From Polyodon spathula (lineage: Eukaryota > Chordata > Actinopteri > Acipenseriformes > Polyodontidae): a DNA stretch of 64,000 nucleotides. A model generated the notes under the pieces. The model saw nothing but the letters and a program-made list of their open reading frames with translations, had not been told where the DNA came from and searched no databases. Position 1 is the stretch's first letter, and each line of letters begins with the position of its first letter. A program made the translations under genes and the position numbers. The stretch lies in assembly GCF_017654505.1 (NCBI RefSeq), contig NC_054543.1, positions 23,226,339-23,290,338 of the forward strand. The letters run 5' to 3'. Shown here piece after piece: positions 13,943-23,929 of this stretch.

Positions 13943-14349
13943 TGTGGCAGAGCAAAGCTCTGCCCTTTTTAAATTTTAAATTGGCAGGGATGGGGTTAAT
14001 TTCCCCTAACTGCCTGGGTTTATTATGTTCAGGTGGCTGGGGTTGATTAGTTGATTAGGTTAATTAATGATCAATCAGCATCCAGCCACCTGACATAAAA
14101 GGAGGCCTCTGCTTCTCATTTGCGAGGAGGGAGCTGAGGAAGCAGGTTGGTGTTTGTGAATCCAGTAAAGGCATTGCCCAGCCTGGAAACCTTAATTTTG
14201 TAAGTTTTGTTTTGTTGTCTTTCTTTTTGTGTTTAAAGATTTTTATTTTGCTTTTGTGCACTTTATTTTTGTGTTTATTTATAATAAAATTAGGATTTTT
14301 TGAACTGCAGTCTGTCTCTGGGCCTTTATCCACTCACCAGCCTGCTACA
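13943..14349 (+). mobile_element. Solo LTR, family LTR-A, copy 1
   Basis: A 407-bp LTR starting TGTGGCAGAGCAAAGCTCTG and ending GCCTGCTACA. It is flanked by a perfect 5-bp target-site duplication 'gggat' (13938-13942 and 14350-14354). A TATA-like 'ataaaagga' lies near 14096 and an 'aataaaat' polyadenylation-like signal near 14284, as expected for an LTR. It sits in the 5' part of the LINE, so it is younger than that LINE. No internal region remains, so it arose by LTR-LTR recombination. Confidence 0.9.
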
Positions 14350-14352
14350 GGG

Positions 14353-14355
<3 letters not shown>

Positions 14356-14404
<49 letters not shown>
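14356..14404 (+). repeat. (CA)n microsatellite
   Basis: About 24 CA units directly after the LTR-A target duplication. Confidence 0.9.
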
Positions 14405-14413
<9 letters not shown>

Positions 14414-14540
14414 ACTCAGTAAGTAGTAAAATGCAAACCAAAACAAACTAAACAAATATGGCAAAAAAAACACCTTCCTACCACACCTTGTTCAAACGCT
14501 ACCGCTTCCCTGCAAGCTCTTCCCACAATCCTCTGCGAAA

Positions 14541-14552
14541 GAGAGAGAGAGA
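14541..14552 (+). repeat. (GA)6 run at the 5' boundary of the LINE
   Basis: Short GA run (TC on the LINE strand) preceding 'tttcgcagagg' on the minus strand. It mirrors the longer AG array at the other LINE end and is interpreted as the remnant of the split target microsatellite. Confidence 0.5.
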
Positions 14553-14716
14553 TTTATAACGTACCAGAACAGTGGAGGCGATTTGCCTGGCCTGACCTGG
14601 AGTTTATCATCTTCCTTTTGTGTTCATGATTATTTTGTTTAAATCTTTTATTTCATTCTGTGAGCAAGTGTTTTTTTGTTTAAATATTTTATTTATTTTT
14701 GTGTATTAAAATAAAA

Positions 14717-15894
14717 TGGCGCAAGCACCATTGCACCGTACCTGCAGTGGTACCTCCAACTCTGTTTGGACCCCTGGACTGGGCAGCCGAGCAATTAGAA
14801 TGGAGGGCTGAAGGGGAAAACACCTGCTGGTTCCACCTCCACCAGCAGAGGGAGAATACTTGCTGGTTCCACTTCCATGAGAGGACTACATGCCACTCCC
14901 ACCTACACCAGAAGAGGCAGAATACCTGCTGGTTCAACCTCCATCGCTGTGGGAGGACTGTGTACCGCTCCCACCTCCACCAGCAGAGGGAGACCACCTG
15001 CTCCGGGTTCCACCTCCACTTCCATGGGAGGACTATGTGCCGTTCCCACCTCCACCAGCAGAGGGAGAATGCTTGCTGGTTCCCTCACTACAGCCAGAAG
15101 GGGAGGAGCCCCTGCCGCCTTTGCTGCCAGAAGGGGAGGAGCCCCTGCCACCTTTGCTGCCAGAAGGGGAGGAGCCACTGCCGCCTTCGCCAGGAGCAGA
15201 GCAGCAGGAGCTGCCTCTGTCTCCACCGCCACCACCCAAGGGAAAGGAGCAAGAGCTGCCTCTCCCTTCACAACAGGACGGACCAGGACAAGTGGCTGCC
15301 GGGCCTCTGCAGCCCCTGCATAGGTTGCGGAGGGGAGCACGGGAGAAAACCTACCAGCTGCAGTGGCTACGCCTCCCGAGGGACTGCTGCCACCGTCGCC
15401 TTCTGAGACACCACTGGCTTGCGCCTCCTGGGGCCGCTTCCTGGCTTTCCACCACCTGGGGCAGGACTGCAGGAAGCACCGGAGCCGATGCCTCAGAAAA
15501 GGGGGCTGCCAGCTACAAAGAAGGGGGGGAGGTCAGGAGACTAGATAACAAGCAGCACAAGACCAGCTCCCCCAGCCGCACTTTCGCGGCAGGAAGTATG
15601 GTGGCCAGAGCCCCACAAAGGGGAGCTGCCGGCCATGAAAAAGGGGGGAGGGAGATCAGAAGACCAGTTCCCCCTGCTACAGTTCGGCTGGAGCCCCTGA
15701 AGTGGGAGCTACCAGCCAGGAAGTCATGGGGGGAGGAGGACCTCCCACAATGGCCACCCCCATGGAGTATTCCAGACCCCTCTTACTGGACTTTGAGACT
15801 GAGGGGGAACACTATCCACACCGCATCATCAGTTAAAACACTATGCACACTGTATTATCAGTTAAAACACTATGCACGTCATATCATCAATTAA
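14717..15894 (+). pseudogene. Pro/Glu-rich repeat ORF of a non-autonomous LTR element
   Basis: One frame is open for 334 codons from 14890 to 15894, and the same frame extends upstream past a TGA that replaced a Trp codon (LP-W-EDY). Repeated blocks are visible: 'PPPAEGECLLVP' and 'LPWEDYVPFPPPP'-type units, three copies of 'LPEGEEPLPP', and 'GAEQQELPL'. Similar blocks occur in the ORFs at 20104-21045 and 57187-58278, which lie inside LTR elements. The C-terminal 50 codons run into a 29-bp minisatellite. No protease, reverse transcriptase or integrase motif is present. It could be a decayed gag-like or accessory ORF; function unknown. Confidence 0.6.
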
Positions 15895-15910
15895 AACACT
15901 ATTAAAACAC
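15810..15910 (+). repeat. 29-bp minisatellite, short block
   Basis: Three to four degenerate units related to 'catcaattaaaacactatgc' plus nine bases. The same unit forms the long array at 18909-19425. Confidence 0.8.
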
Positions 15911-15928
15911 ATTATATACATATATATA

Positions 15929-17545
15929 CAGTGACTTGCAAAAGTATTCAGACCCCTGACCAATTCTCTTATATTACTAAATTACAAATGGTACATTGAA
16001 ATTTCGTTCTGTTTGATATTTTATTTTTAATCACTGAAACTCAGAATCAATTATTGTAAGGTGACATTGGTTTTATGTTGGGAAATATTTTTAAGAAAAA
16101 TAAAAAACTGAAATATCTTGCTTGCATAAGTATTCAACCCCTGTGATGTGGAAGCTCCCAGTTTGCACCGATGAAAGAAATTGCCCAAATGAGGACACAA
16201 TTGCCTTACCATTGGCCTCCACCTGTGAACTATTAAAGTTGCTGTCACATTTTCTGGATAAAAACCCCACTTTTGAAGGATCATTGGTAAGGCTGTGAAT
16301 CTGAAGGAAAATGAAGACCAAAGAGCATTCTACAGACGTTAGAGATAAAGTAATACAAATGCATAAATTAGGGAAAGGTTACAAAATAATATCCAAGTGT
16401 TTGGATATCCCTGTGAGCACAGTTGGATCAATAATCAGGAAGTGGAAGCTGCATCACACCACCCAGGCACTGCCAAGAAAAGTCCGTCCCTCAAAACTCA
16501 GCGCTCAAACAAGAAGGAGACTTGTGAGAGAAGCCACAGAGAGGCCAACAATCACTTTGAAGGAGCTACAGAGTTCAGTGGCTGGGAGTGGAGTAATGGT
16601 GCACCAGTCAACCATATCAAGAGCTCTGCATAACACTGGCCTGTATGGGAGGGTGGCAAGAAAGAAGCCGTTACTCAAAAAGTACCATCTGAAAGCACAT
16701 CTGGAGTTTGCCAGAAAGCATGAGAGTGACCCAGCTGCGATGTTGGAAAAGGTTTTTTGGTCAGATGAGACCAAGATAGAGCTTTTTGGCCAAAACTCAA
16801 AGCTCTATGTGTGGCGCAAACCTAACACTGTCCATGCCTCAAGACACACCATCCCTACAGTGAAGTATGGTGGTGGCAGCATCATGCTGTGAGGATGCTT
16901 CTCATCAGCAGGGACTGGGCATCTTGTTACAATTGAAGGAAGAATGGATGCAGCAAAATACAGGAAACTACTGCAAGAGAATCTGCTTCAGTCTGCTAAA
17001 AACTGAATCTTGGGAGGAAATTCACCTTTCAGCAGGACAATGATCCCAAGCACAAAGCCAAAGCAACATTGGAGTGGCTCAAGAACAAAAAGGTGAATGT
17101 CCTACAGTGGCCCAGTCAAAGTCCTGATCTCAATCCCATTGAGAATCTGTGGCACTATTTGAAAATTGCGGTCACAAGCGTCGTCCAGCCATCCTGAACA
17201 ACCTGGAGAAAATCTGCCAAGAAGAATGGGCCAAAATCACTCCGACACTGTGTGCAAAGCTGGTACATACTTACCCCAAAAGACTTAAAGCTGTTATTGC
17301 AGCGAAAAGTGGCTTTACCAAGTATTAATGTGTGGGGGTTGAATACTTATGCAAGCAAGATATTTCAGTTTTTTATTTTTCTTAAAAATATTTCCCAACA
17401 TAAAACCAATGTCACCTTACACTAACTGATTTTGAGTTTAAATGTTTTAAAATAAAATATTGAACAGAATGAAATTTCAATGTACCATTTGTAATTCAGT
17501 AATATGAAAGAATTGGTCAGGGGTCTGAATGCTTTTGCAAGCCAC

Positions 17546-17547
<2 letters not shown>
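15929..17547 (+). mobile_element. Tc1-like DNA transposon, complete ends, dead transposase
   Basis: The left end is 'cagtgacttgcaaaagtatt' after TA; the right end is the inverse 'gcttttgcaagccactg'. Long terminal inverted repeats of about 200 bp carry internal repeats such as 'ttgcataagtattcaacccc', the IR/DR layout of fish Tc1 elements. A closely related copy in opposite orientation lies at 27924-29466. The right flank is a (TG)n run. Confidence 0.92.
16311..17328 (+). pseudogene. Tc1 transposase (DD34E family), disrupted
   Basis: Starts 'MKTKEHSTDVRDKVIQMHKL' and reads through the paired HTH domain, 'GRVARKKPLLKK' and 'VFWSDETKIELFG' (first catalytic Asp). A TGA near 16891 replaces the Trp of the usual IMLWGCF motif. 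Small deletions follow: one near 17003 drops the frame, another near 17165. The C-terminal segments '[12 protein letters not shown]' and '[11 protein letters not shown]' (second Asp and Glu) remain in other frames, and the copy ends with Thr-Lys-Tyr and TAA at 17326-17328. The intact family length is about 340 residues. Confidence 0.9.

Positions 17548-17580
<33 letters not shown>
17546..17580 (+). repeat. (TG)n/(TA)n microsatellite
   Basis: TG repeat followed by a short TA run, directly at the right end of the Tc1 element. Confidence 0.85.
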
Positions 17581-17581
<1 letters not shown>

Positions 17582-18590
17582 AAAATTAAGACTTGCATTT
17601 TTTTTATTACTCTGTTACTAGTGAGTCTGAATACTAAGTTTCATTAATTGTGTTGAGTTTGAAAAATAGTCAGACTGACGGACACAAATAAAAGATATTT
17701 GACATTGTTTTTTCCAATATAAGGCGGCCAATAAATGAAGCTTAAAATAGCACTACCTTGTACTTTAAAACATATTATGCCTATTTAAGCAAATTAGAAA
17801 AACAGTAAAGATAACAATCTGCACTGTTTTTTTAAACCTTTAAGTCTGTTAACCTGTTCTGCAGTCCTACAGTACCTACACCAATTTCAATCACCATTTC
17901 CATCACTTCACAGCAGACACTTTTTCAGAAGTTCAAAAGACCCCACTTTCACTGAAAATGGAGTGAAGGACTAGAAAAATCTAAAGAAAAAACTTTAGAA
18001 GCATTCATTAGCTGGCACCACAAACAGTGTTCTGAAACATGGTATTCAAACAGTTGAAGGAAGTACGTTCTGACTGTAGAGTCACAGTTTTCAAATTCTC
18101 ACAAAACGGTGGTGCGTGAAAACAGACAGTATGCTATGAAAATATTTTGCCACAAGTTCTCTAAAATCAGATTCAGATTAAACTGTTTGGACAGATAAAA
18201 GCAATTCGAATAAATGTAGAAATTGTGAAGAGGATGTTCTAGGCAAGGGAATGAGCGAAAAGGATTCAGAGTTTTCGTCGGCTGCTTCCTGCAGCGGTAT
18301 GGGGGGCTCAGATCGGCGAGAAGAATTGACGTTAAATCAGCAAAGCATTGTCTCCTCCAATGACATTGAAATATAACTAAATCCTGTATCTGTACTACAG
18401 TGTTGATTTTAGTATCCCAGCTGCCCTAGCGGTCTTGCGGTTGTGCAATAGGAAAACGAGAAATATGTTTGTTAGACCTGCTTTGCGCAGTTGCAGTAAA
18501 AAAAAAAAAAAAAATCTTCTCTCCCAAATATTTTTTTGTGTTGGTCAGAACAATTTCTTATGAGGGTTTGGGCAATTTTTTGGGGGGAGG
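17581..18590. other. Stretch without recognised features
   Basis: AT-rich sequence with no coding frame or repeat I can name. A poly-A run lies at about 18498-18514. Confidence 0.4.
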
Positions 18591-18599
18591 CTCAGCCTC

Positions 18600-18905
18600 C
18601 CCGGGGCCTCTTATACAAGCCACGCCTATGGACAGACCCAGTAATCGCTGTTTCAGTATCATGAGTGTTTTGTTTGTTTGTCTTTGTGTATTTCGGCTTG
18701 TTTGTAAATCACTGTGTCGGTATTATTGTGGGCCAGATATGTATTGTTTATTGTTTAGGGTCTAGAAGCCCATTATTGTCTACCCTGTGCAGTACACATT
18801 GTAGTGTATTGCCGGGGGATTATTGTTTATTGGTCACCAGACCTGGATAAAAATAAAGCGCACTTTCCAAACGGGATTACTAGGCTCTGTCTGATTAATT
18901 ACTGT
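18600..18905 (+). mobile_element. 3' part of an LTR related to family LTR-C
   Basis: The segment 'ggggattattgtttattggt' and the following 'caccagacctggataaaaataaa' correspond to the end part of the LTR-C copy at 59529-60227 ('ggggatttattatttgacgg', 'ccccagacctgg', 'aataaac'). The front half and the CTTTGCCACA terminus are not seen, so this is a fragment. Confidence 0.5.
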
Positions 18906-18908
18906 AGC

Positions 18909-19425
18909 ATCAATTAAAACACTATGCACATCGTATCATCAATTAAAACACTATGCATATCATATCATCAATTCAAACACTATGCACATCTTATTAACAA
19001 TTAAAACACTATGCATACCGTATCATCAATTCAAACACTATGCACATCTTATTAACAATTAAAACACTATGCACATCGTATCATCAATTAAAACACTATG
19101 CATATCGTATCATCAATTAAAACACTATGCACATCTTATTAACAATTAAAACACTATGCATACCGTATCATCAATTCAAACACTATGCACATCTTATTAA
19201 CAATTAAAACACTATGCACATCGTATCATCAATTAAAACACTATGCATACCGTATCATCAATTCAAACACTATGCACATCTTATTAACAATTAAAACACT
19301 ATGCACATCGTATCATCAATTCAAACACTATGCACATCTTATCATCAATTAAAACACTATGCACATCTTATCATCAATTAAAGCACTGTACACATTATAT
19401 CATCAATTAAAACACTATGCACACC
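18909..19425 (+). repeat. 29-bp minisatellite with higher-order structure
   Basis: About 18 tandem 29-bp units beginning 'catcaattaaaacactatgc' and then variable (acatcgtat, ataccgtat, acatcttat). Variants recur in ordered groups: the series of an acatcttat unit, a 'taacaattaaaac' unit and an 'ataccgtat' unit recurs several times, so blocks of two to four units were duplicated together. The same unit occurs at 15810-15910, across the Tc1 element. Confidence 0.9.
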
Positions 19426-19503
19426 TGTGGCAAAGTGCCCCGCCCCTGTGTGTATTTTGTGTTGATGTTGTGTGTCAATGTTGGTGTAAAAAAAAAAGGA
19501 TGG
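19426..19503 (+). mobile_element. Left fragment of an LTR of family LTR-B
   Basis: Starts TGTGGCAAAGTGCCCCGCCC, like the LTRs at 21469, 56028 and 58673. It is cut after about 78 bp by insertion of the solo LTR-A at 19504. Confidence 0.75.
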
Positions 19504-19921
19504 TGTGGCAGGCTGGCGAGTGGAAAGAGGCCCAGAGACAGACTGCAGTTCAAAAAAATAACTATTTTATTATAAATAAACACAAAAATGAAAGGGCACA
19601 AGGGCCAAAACAAAGCAATTTCAACACAAAGAAAGACAAAAAGCAAAACTTACAAAAATAACAATTTCCAGGCTGGGCAATGCCTTCACTGGATTCAAAC
19701 TTTCCAAGCAACCAAAAAAACCCCAACCTGCTTCCTCAGCTCCCTCTCTCCAAATGAGAAGCAGAGGCCTCCTTTTATATCAGGTGGCTGGGCGCTGATT
19801 GATCGTTAATCAACCTAATCAACTAATCAACCCCAGCCACCTGAACATAATAAACCCAGGCAGGTAGGGGAAGTTAACCCCATCCCTGCCAATTTAAAGG
19901 GCAGAGCTTTGCTCTGCCACA
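19504..19921 (-). mobile_element. Solo LTR, family LTR-A, copy 2
   Basis: A 418-bp minus-strand LTR (TGTGGCAGAG...GCCTGCCACA on its own strand) with a perfect 5-bp target duplication 'gatgg' (19499-19503 and 19922-19926). It is nested in an LTR-B fragment and so is younger than it. Confidence 0.92.
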
Positions 19922-19926
19922 GATGG

Positions 19927-21468
19927 TTGTTTTTTTTTTTTTGTGTATGGAAAAAAAAGTGTTTTTGGATTTCAAAAAAAAAATAATAATAATAAAAAAA
20001 TGGGGAGAAGCTGGAGAGGAAAGCGCCAGCAACGACTGCAGGAGGAGGAGGAGGAAATAGAGCCCAGGAGGGAGGAGACGGAGCCTATCCCATCCTCGAG
20101 GAGATGCTGGACTGGGTGTCGGACCCAGAGTGGAGCGGGGAGGACCTCCCACTGGTTGTTGACCTGCTGTGGGCCAGAGGTTGGGAACGCTGGGAACAAC
20201 ATTTCTACCCAGTGCCCTTCGTGAATCCGGCAGCCGTGGTGATCAACTACTTGGCTATCGATATGGGACTGCCCCAGCAGGTTGCATTCCAAGTGGGAGG
20301 AGCCACGACTACCTGCATCCTCATTGGGCTGAAGGGAGACTACTTGCAGCTCCCATCTCCACCAGCAGAGGAAGAATCCCTGCTGGTTTCGCCTCCACAG
20401 CCAGTGGGAGAGGAGCCGTCTCCAGCGCCAGAGGGATAGGAGCCATTGCTGCCGTCGCCAGTGCCAGAGGGAGAGGTCCCACCGCTGTCTCCTGAGCAGG
20501 AGGGAGAGCTGCATCAGTCCCATGCAAGTGAGGGAGAGCCGCACCAGTCCCCTGCAAGTGAGGGAGAGCCGCAGCAGTTCCCTGTAACAAGGGTAGACTA
20601 CACGTCGCTCCCACCTCTGTCGCCAGGAGACTACACGTCTTTCCTACCTCCGTCGACAGGAGACTACACCCCGCTCCCACTTCTTTCACCAGGAGACTAC
20701 ATGTCTCCACCACCTCCATTGGCAGGAGCAGAGCAGCAGGAGCTACCTCTGCCTCCACTGCCAGAAGCAGAGCAGCAGGAGCTTTCTCTGCCTCCGCCAC
20801 CTCCACCAGCAGAGGGTGAATGCCTGCTGGGTCCCCGTCCACCAGCAGAGGGTGAATACCTGCTGGGTCCCCATCCACCAGCAGAGGGTGAATGCCTCCT
20901 GGGTCCCCATCCACCAGCAGAGGGTGAATGCCTGCTGGGTCCGTTTCCACCAGCAGAGGATGAATACCTGCTGGTATCACTTCCCCCCCATCACGAGGAA
21001 AGGAGCAGGAGCTGCCTTTCCCTTCACCAGAAGAACCAGGACTAGATGCTGGCAGCCCTCAGCAGCCATTGCATAGGCTGCCCAGGGAAGCATTGGGAAG
21101 AACAGCCTGGCCGCAGTGGCCGAGAAGAGGGCCAAAACCCGCACACCAGCTTGTCCTGACTCCCTGCCTCGCTTCGCTCAAGGATGCCTGCCTCGCTTCA
21201 CCCAAGGATGCCTGCCTCGCTTCGCCCAAGGATGCCTGCCTCGGTTCGCCCAGGATGCCTGCCTGGCTTTGTCTGGGGAGAGATTCGCCCCACTGTCAGC
21301 ACGTCTGCTGACAGCATGGCCAGTAGCAGCCTGGCTACTGGCAAAATTGCCACCCATCAACCCCTTAAAGTCCCTGTTCTTGGCCCAGGACTTTGACCGA
21401 GACTTTTGGGATTTTAAGGGGGGAGGTGGCCATTAAGGCCATGTGTGCTTTGCACAAGGGGGGGTATA
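19927..21468 (+). mobile_element. Internal region of a non-autonomous LTR-B element
   Basis: It lies between an LTR-B fragment and a 3' LTR-B. It ends 'gattttaaggggggaggtgg' followed by a G-rich tract (about 21457-21464), which matches the end of the internal region at 56646-58672 almost base for base and serves as a polypurine tract. No protease, reverse transcriptase, RNase H or integrase motif is visible in any frame. Confidence 0.75.
20104..21045 (+). pseudogene. Pro/Glu-rich repeat ORF of LTR-B element
   Basis: A single frame with one TAG at about 20437-20439. The N-terminal part (about 75 residues, 'MLDWVSDPEWSGEDLPLVVD' onwards) is acidic and Trp-rich and could be a gag remnant. A charged Glu/Arg stretch just upstream is in another frame. 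Then come Pro/Glu-rich repeats: 'SEGEPHQSP', four 'GDYTSLPP'-like units, 'AEQQELPLPP', and five units of 'PPAEGECLLGP'. A second repeat, KDACLASP in one frame or AQGCLPRF in another, follows in 21160-21260. No known enzyme domain. Role unknown; structural or accessory protein of a retroelement is the simplest reading. Confidence 0.6.
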
Positions 21469-21800
21469 TGTGGCAAAGTTCCCCGCCTCTGTGTGTATTT
21501 TTTGTTGTATGTGTGTTAATGTTGGTGTATAGCCATTGGTACACTTGATATAAACGGGTGTGTGTACACAGGTGTTTAAAATGTATATTTGTATTTAGGC
21601 ACGAGGATTGCACAGCACTTCTCGTGCAAGTAAAATATAAAAATATGTGAGCACGGGAATTGCACTTTATTAATTCACGTAAAGTTGTACCGCGACTCCA
21701 ATTGAATGATTGATTAGCAATCGAGTCTCGGTACAGCTGCATAAAAGCAGCATGTTTTCACTCACTCGGGGTTGTGTGTTCGGGAGTGGAGAACGGGGGA
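21469..21800 (+). mobile_element. 3' LTR of family LTR-B (divergent end)
   Basis: Begins TGTGGCAAAGTTCCCCGCCT and follows the LTRs at 56028 and 58673 through 'ggcacgaggattgcacagca' and 'ctgcataaaagcagcatgtt' to about 21800. It then diverges, and the usual CTTTGTGACA end is not found, so the 3' boundary is not determined. Confidence 0.7.
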
Positions 21801-22274
21801 GAGAGAGAAGCGTAATTATAAATATCAATTGCTACGAGTGCTGGAAGCACCAGCACCGTACTTGTTTTGTGTAGCCTTCGTCCGCCCTGTTTTGTTAGAG
21901 TCTACTCGTTTTGTTTGTCTACAGCTTCAGCAACCATGGCTTTGGTATCAACACAGGTAAAGGGGGAAATATGAAAGAGCCACTCTCTTCAATCTGCCTA
22001 CTCTGTATCTGGAATGGATCGTAAAACCCAATTCACTTTTCATTCAAGGCAGCAATGTGTTTGACTCTTCACTTTAATGACGTGGAAGAGAAATGAATGC
22101 TCCTTATAAATCTTTACCTCTGTAAATCTGCACTGTAATTGAGCATTTTTGCCATCTTTTTCTGGTGGTTACACCGTGCATTTGCCATAGTTTACCTTGA
22201 TTTGCTTTACCATGTTTCGAACATACTTACATTTGTGTTACCATGTTTTTAAATTTAGTAGTGTCCAATTATTT

Positions 22275-22633
22275 TGTTTAGCTCAGACAGACTCAGGAGG
22301 GGTGAAGAAGAATACACACTGTCCTCTGAAGCGTGTGCCGTTAGCTGTCCGCTTTTTTACACACTGCAGACTCACCATGCAGCTACCCAGAGCTACAGCG
22401 TCAGAGGACAACGCAGCCCTGGGCAGCTTACAGGCAAGCCTGCAGGCACCCGGCCAGACCATAGGAGTTGCTGGTTCGCAGTGAGCCGAGGACACCAATT
22501 GTGTGCCGACCGCTGGGACCTCCTGTTCTCGGTCGGCAAATTAATATCCTGGATTTGAACCGCGACGCCAAACTATAGGGTGCATCCTGCACTCAACCCA
22601 AGTGCTTTTACTGGATGCGCCACTCGGGAGCCC
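22275..22633 (-). mobile_element. tRNA-derived SINE
   Basis: On the minus strand the head reads GGGCTCCCGAGTGGCGCATC (box A like) and, about 50 bp later, GGTTCAAATCC (a good pol III box B). A body of about 200 bp follows. The head resembles the tRNA-derived heads of many fish SINEs. A related, more diverged copy is at 31683-31925. Confidence 0.75.
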
Positions 22634-23284
22634 AAATATGGTGTATTTTTAAGAGAAACAGAATGGTGGTTGCAGACATTGAGGCTCAATGGCAAAATGA
22701 ACTAGTAGAGATGTGCCAGTATTAAAACTTCAATGATGACTTTAGGTTACATTTTAGACAACCTATCATACCCTCCCTATTACAACCACTTACTATATTC
22801 ACTGGCAAATTGGAACTTTTTATTTCTTGTTGGCTCTAACATCATTTTGCACAGTTTGTGCAGCTAGAATCGCTCAGATTCACTCCGCGGTCCTCTTGCC
22901 CAAACTGTGCGAGATTACATCTCTTATACAACACCTTCACATGACATAGTATCTTATAGTAGATCCCTGTGACAGTCATAAAGGCTTGGGGTAGTTCTAG
23001 ATAAAGATGATCCCTGGTTCAAATATCACTGAAATGTGTTTGTGACATAGTCAATTCAACTGATGGACAATTTCTTTCAGTATTTCCAACAGTTTCTAAG
23101 ATACATCTTGGAATGATTTTGAAGAGGACAGAAATTGATGAACAGATGAAGGGATGGAGATATTTAGGTTGCAAGCCCCATTGTGACCAAACATTCATTT
23201 GCCCCTATATGTGTAAAACAACACGTTTATTTAAGTGCCCGGTGAGTCCTCAAACCTGATTCTTCTCAAGACCTGAGCAATTAA

Positions 23285-23390
23285 AATAACTGTACTGCTC
23301 AGATACTGTCAATACTGCTACTGCCAGGAATCAGACTGTACTGCTCAGATACTGTCAATACTGCTACTGCCAGGAGCCAGGCTATACTGC
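23285..23390 (+). repeat. Tandem duplication of a ~45-bp unit
   Basis: The block containing 'tactgctcagatactgtcaa' and 'tactgctactgccagga' occurs twice in a row. Confidence 0.75.
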
Positions 23391-23421
23391 CCATGTCAGA
23401 GCCATAACCAATATGGCACTC

Positions 23422-23929
23422 TGTGGCAGGCTGGTGAGTGGATAGAGGCCCAGAGACAGTCTGCAGTTCAAAAAAAATACTAATTTTATTATAAATAACA
23501 CAAAATAAATATGCACAAGGGCAAAATAAAGGGATTTAAACACAAAAAGAAAGACAAAAAGCAAAATGTACAAAATAAAGGTTTCCAGGCTGGGCAATGC
23601 CTTCACAAATCTCAAACATAACCAAAAACCAAAAACCAAAAACCAAAAACCAAAAACCAAAAACCAAAAACCAAAAACCAAAAACCAAAAACCAAAAACC
23701 AAAAACCAAAAACCAAAAACCAAAAACCAAAAACCAAAAACCTGCTTCCTCAACTCCCTCCTCCCAAATGAGAAGCAGAGGCCTCCTTTTATGTTAGGTG
23801 GCTGGGCGCTGATTGATCGTTAATTAACCTAATCAACCCCAGCCACCTGAACATAATAAACCCAGGCAGGTAGGGGAAATTAACCCCATCCCTGCCAATT
23901 TAAAAAGGGCAGAGCTTTGCTCTGCCACA
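23422..23929 (-). mobile_element. Solo LTR, family LTR-A, copy 3, with expanded heptamer
   Basis: Same termini as the other LTR-A copies. The flanking 5-bp repeat is cactc/cactt (4 of 5). It is about 100 bp longer than its relatives because of a CCAAAAA heptamer array at 23622-23742. Confidence 0.88.
23622..23742 (+). repeat. Heptamer (CCAAAAA)n inside LTR-A
   Basis: About 17 nearly perfect copies of ccaaaaa. In the other LTR-A copies this position holds only short forms such as 'aaccaaaaaaacccc' (19.7 kb). Confidence 0.95.

Larger units (their letters stand above)
8573..14540 (-). mobile_element. Tx1-clade non-LTR retrotransposon (LINE), near full length, decayed
   Basis: A two-ORF LINE on the minus strand: 5' region about 14540-13880, ORF1 about 13877-12720, ORF2 about 12574-8853, then an A/T-rich 3' UTR. 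ORF1 with a CCHC knuckle and ORF2 with an APE-type endonuclease followed by reverse transcriptase match the Tx1 group of the L1 superfamily. Both ends abut a TC/GA microsatellite (8525-8572 and 14541-14552), as expected for a LINE that inserts into such repeats. A solo LTR-A (13943-14349) has inserted in the 5' part. Removing it and one TSD copy leaves about 5.55 kb. Many frameshifts show that the copy is dead. Confidence 0.8.

Noticed and set aside
14877..15406. Other-frame Arg/Ser/His-rich ORFs at 14.7-15.4 kb as separate genes
   Set aside because: They are alternative readings of the same Pro/Glu repeat; the frame with PAEGECLLVP units is shared with the LTR-B elements and is the plausible one.
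22283..22633. A real tRNA gene, because of good box A and box B motifs on the minus strand
   Set aside because: The head is followed by a SINE body and does not fold as a full tRNA by eye; a related copy exists at 31.7 kb.
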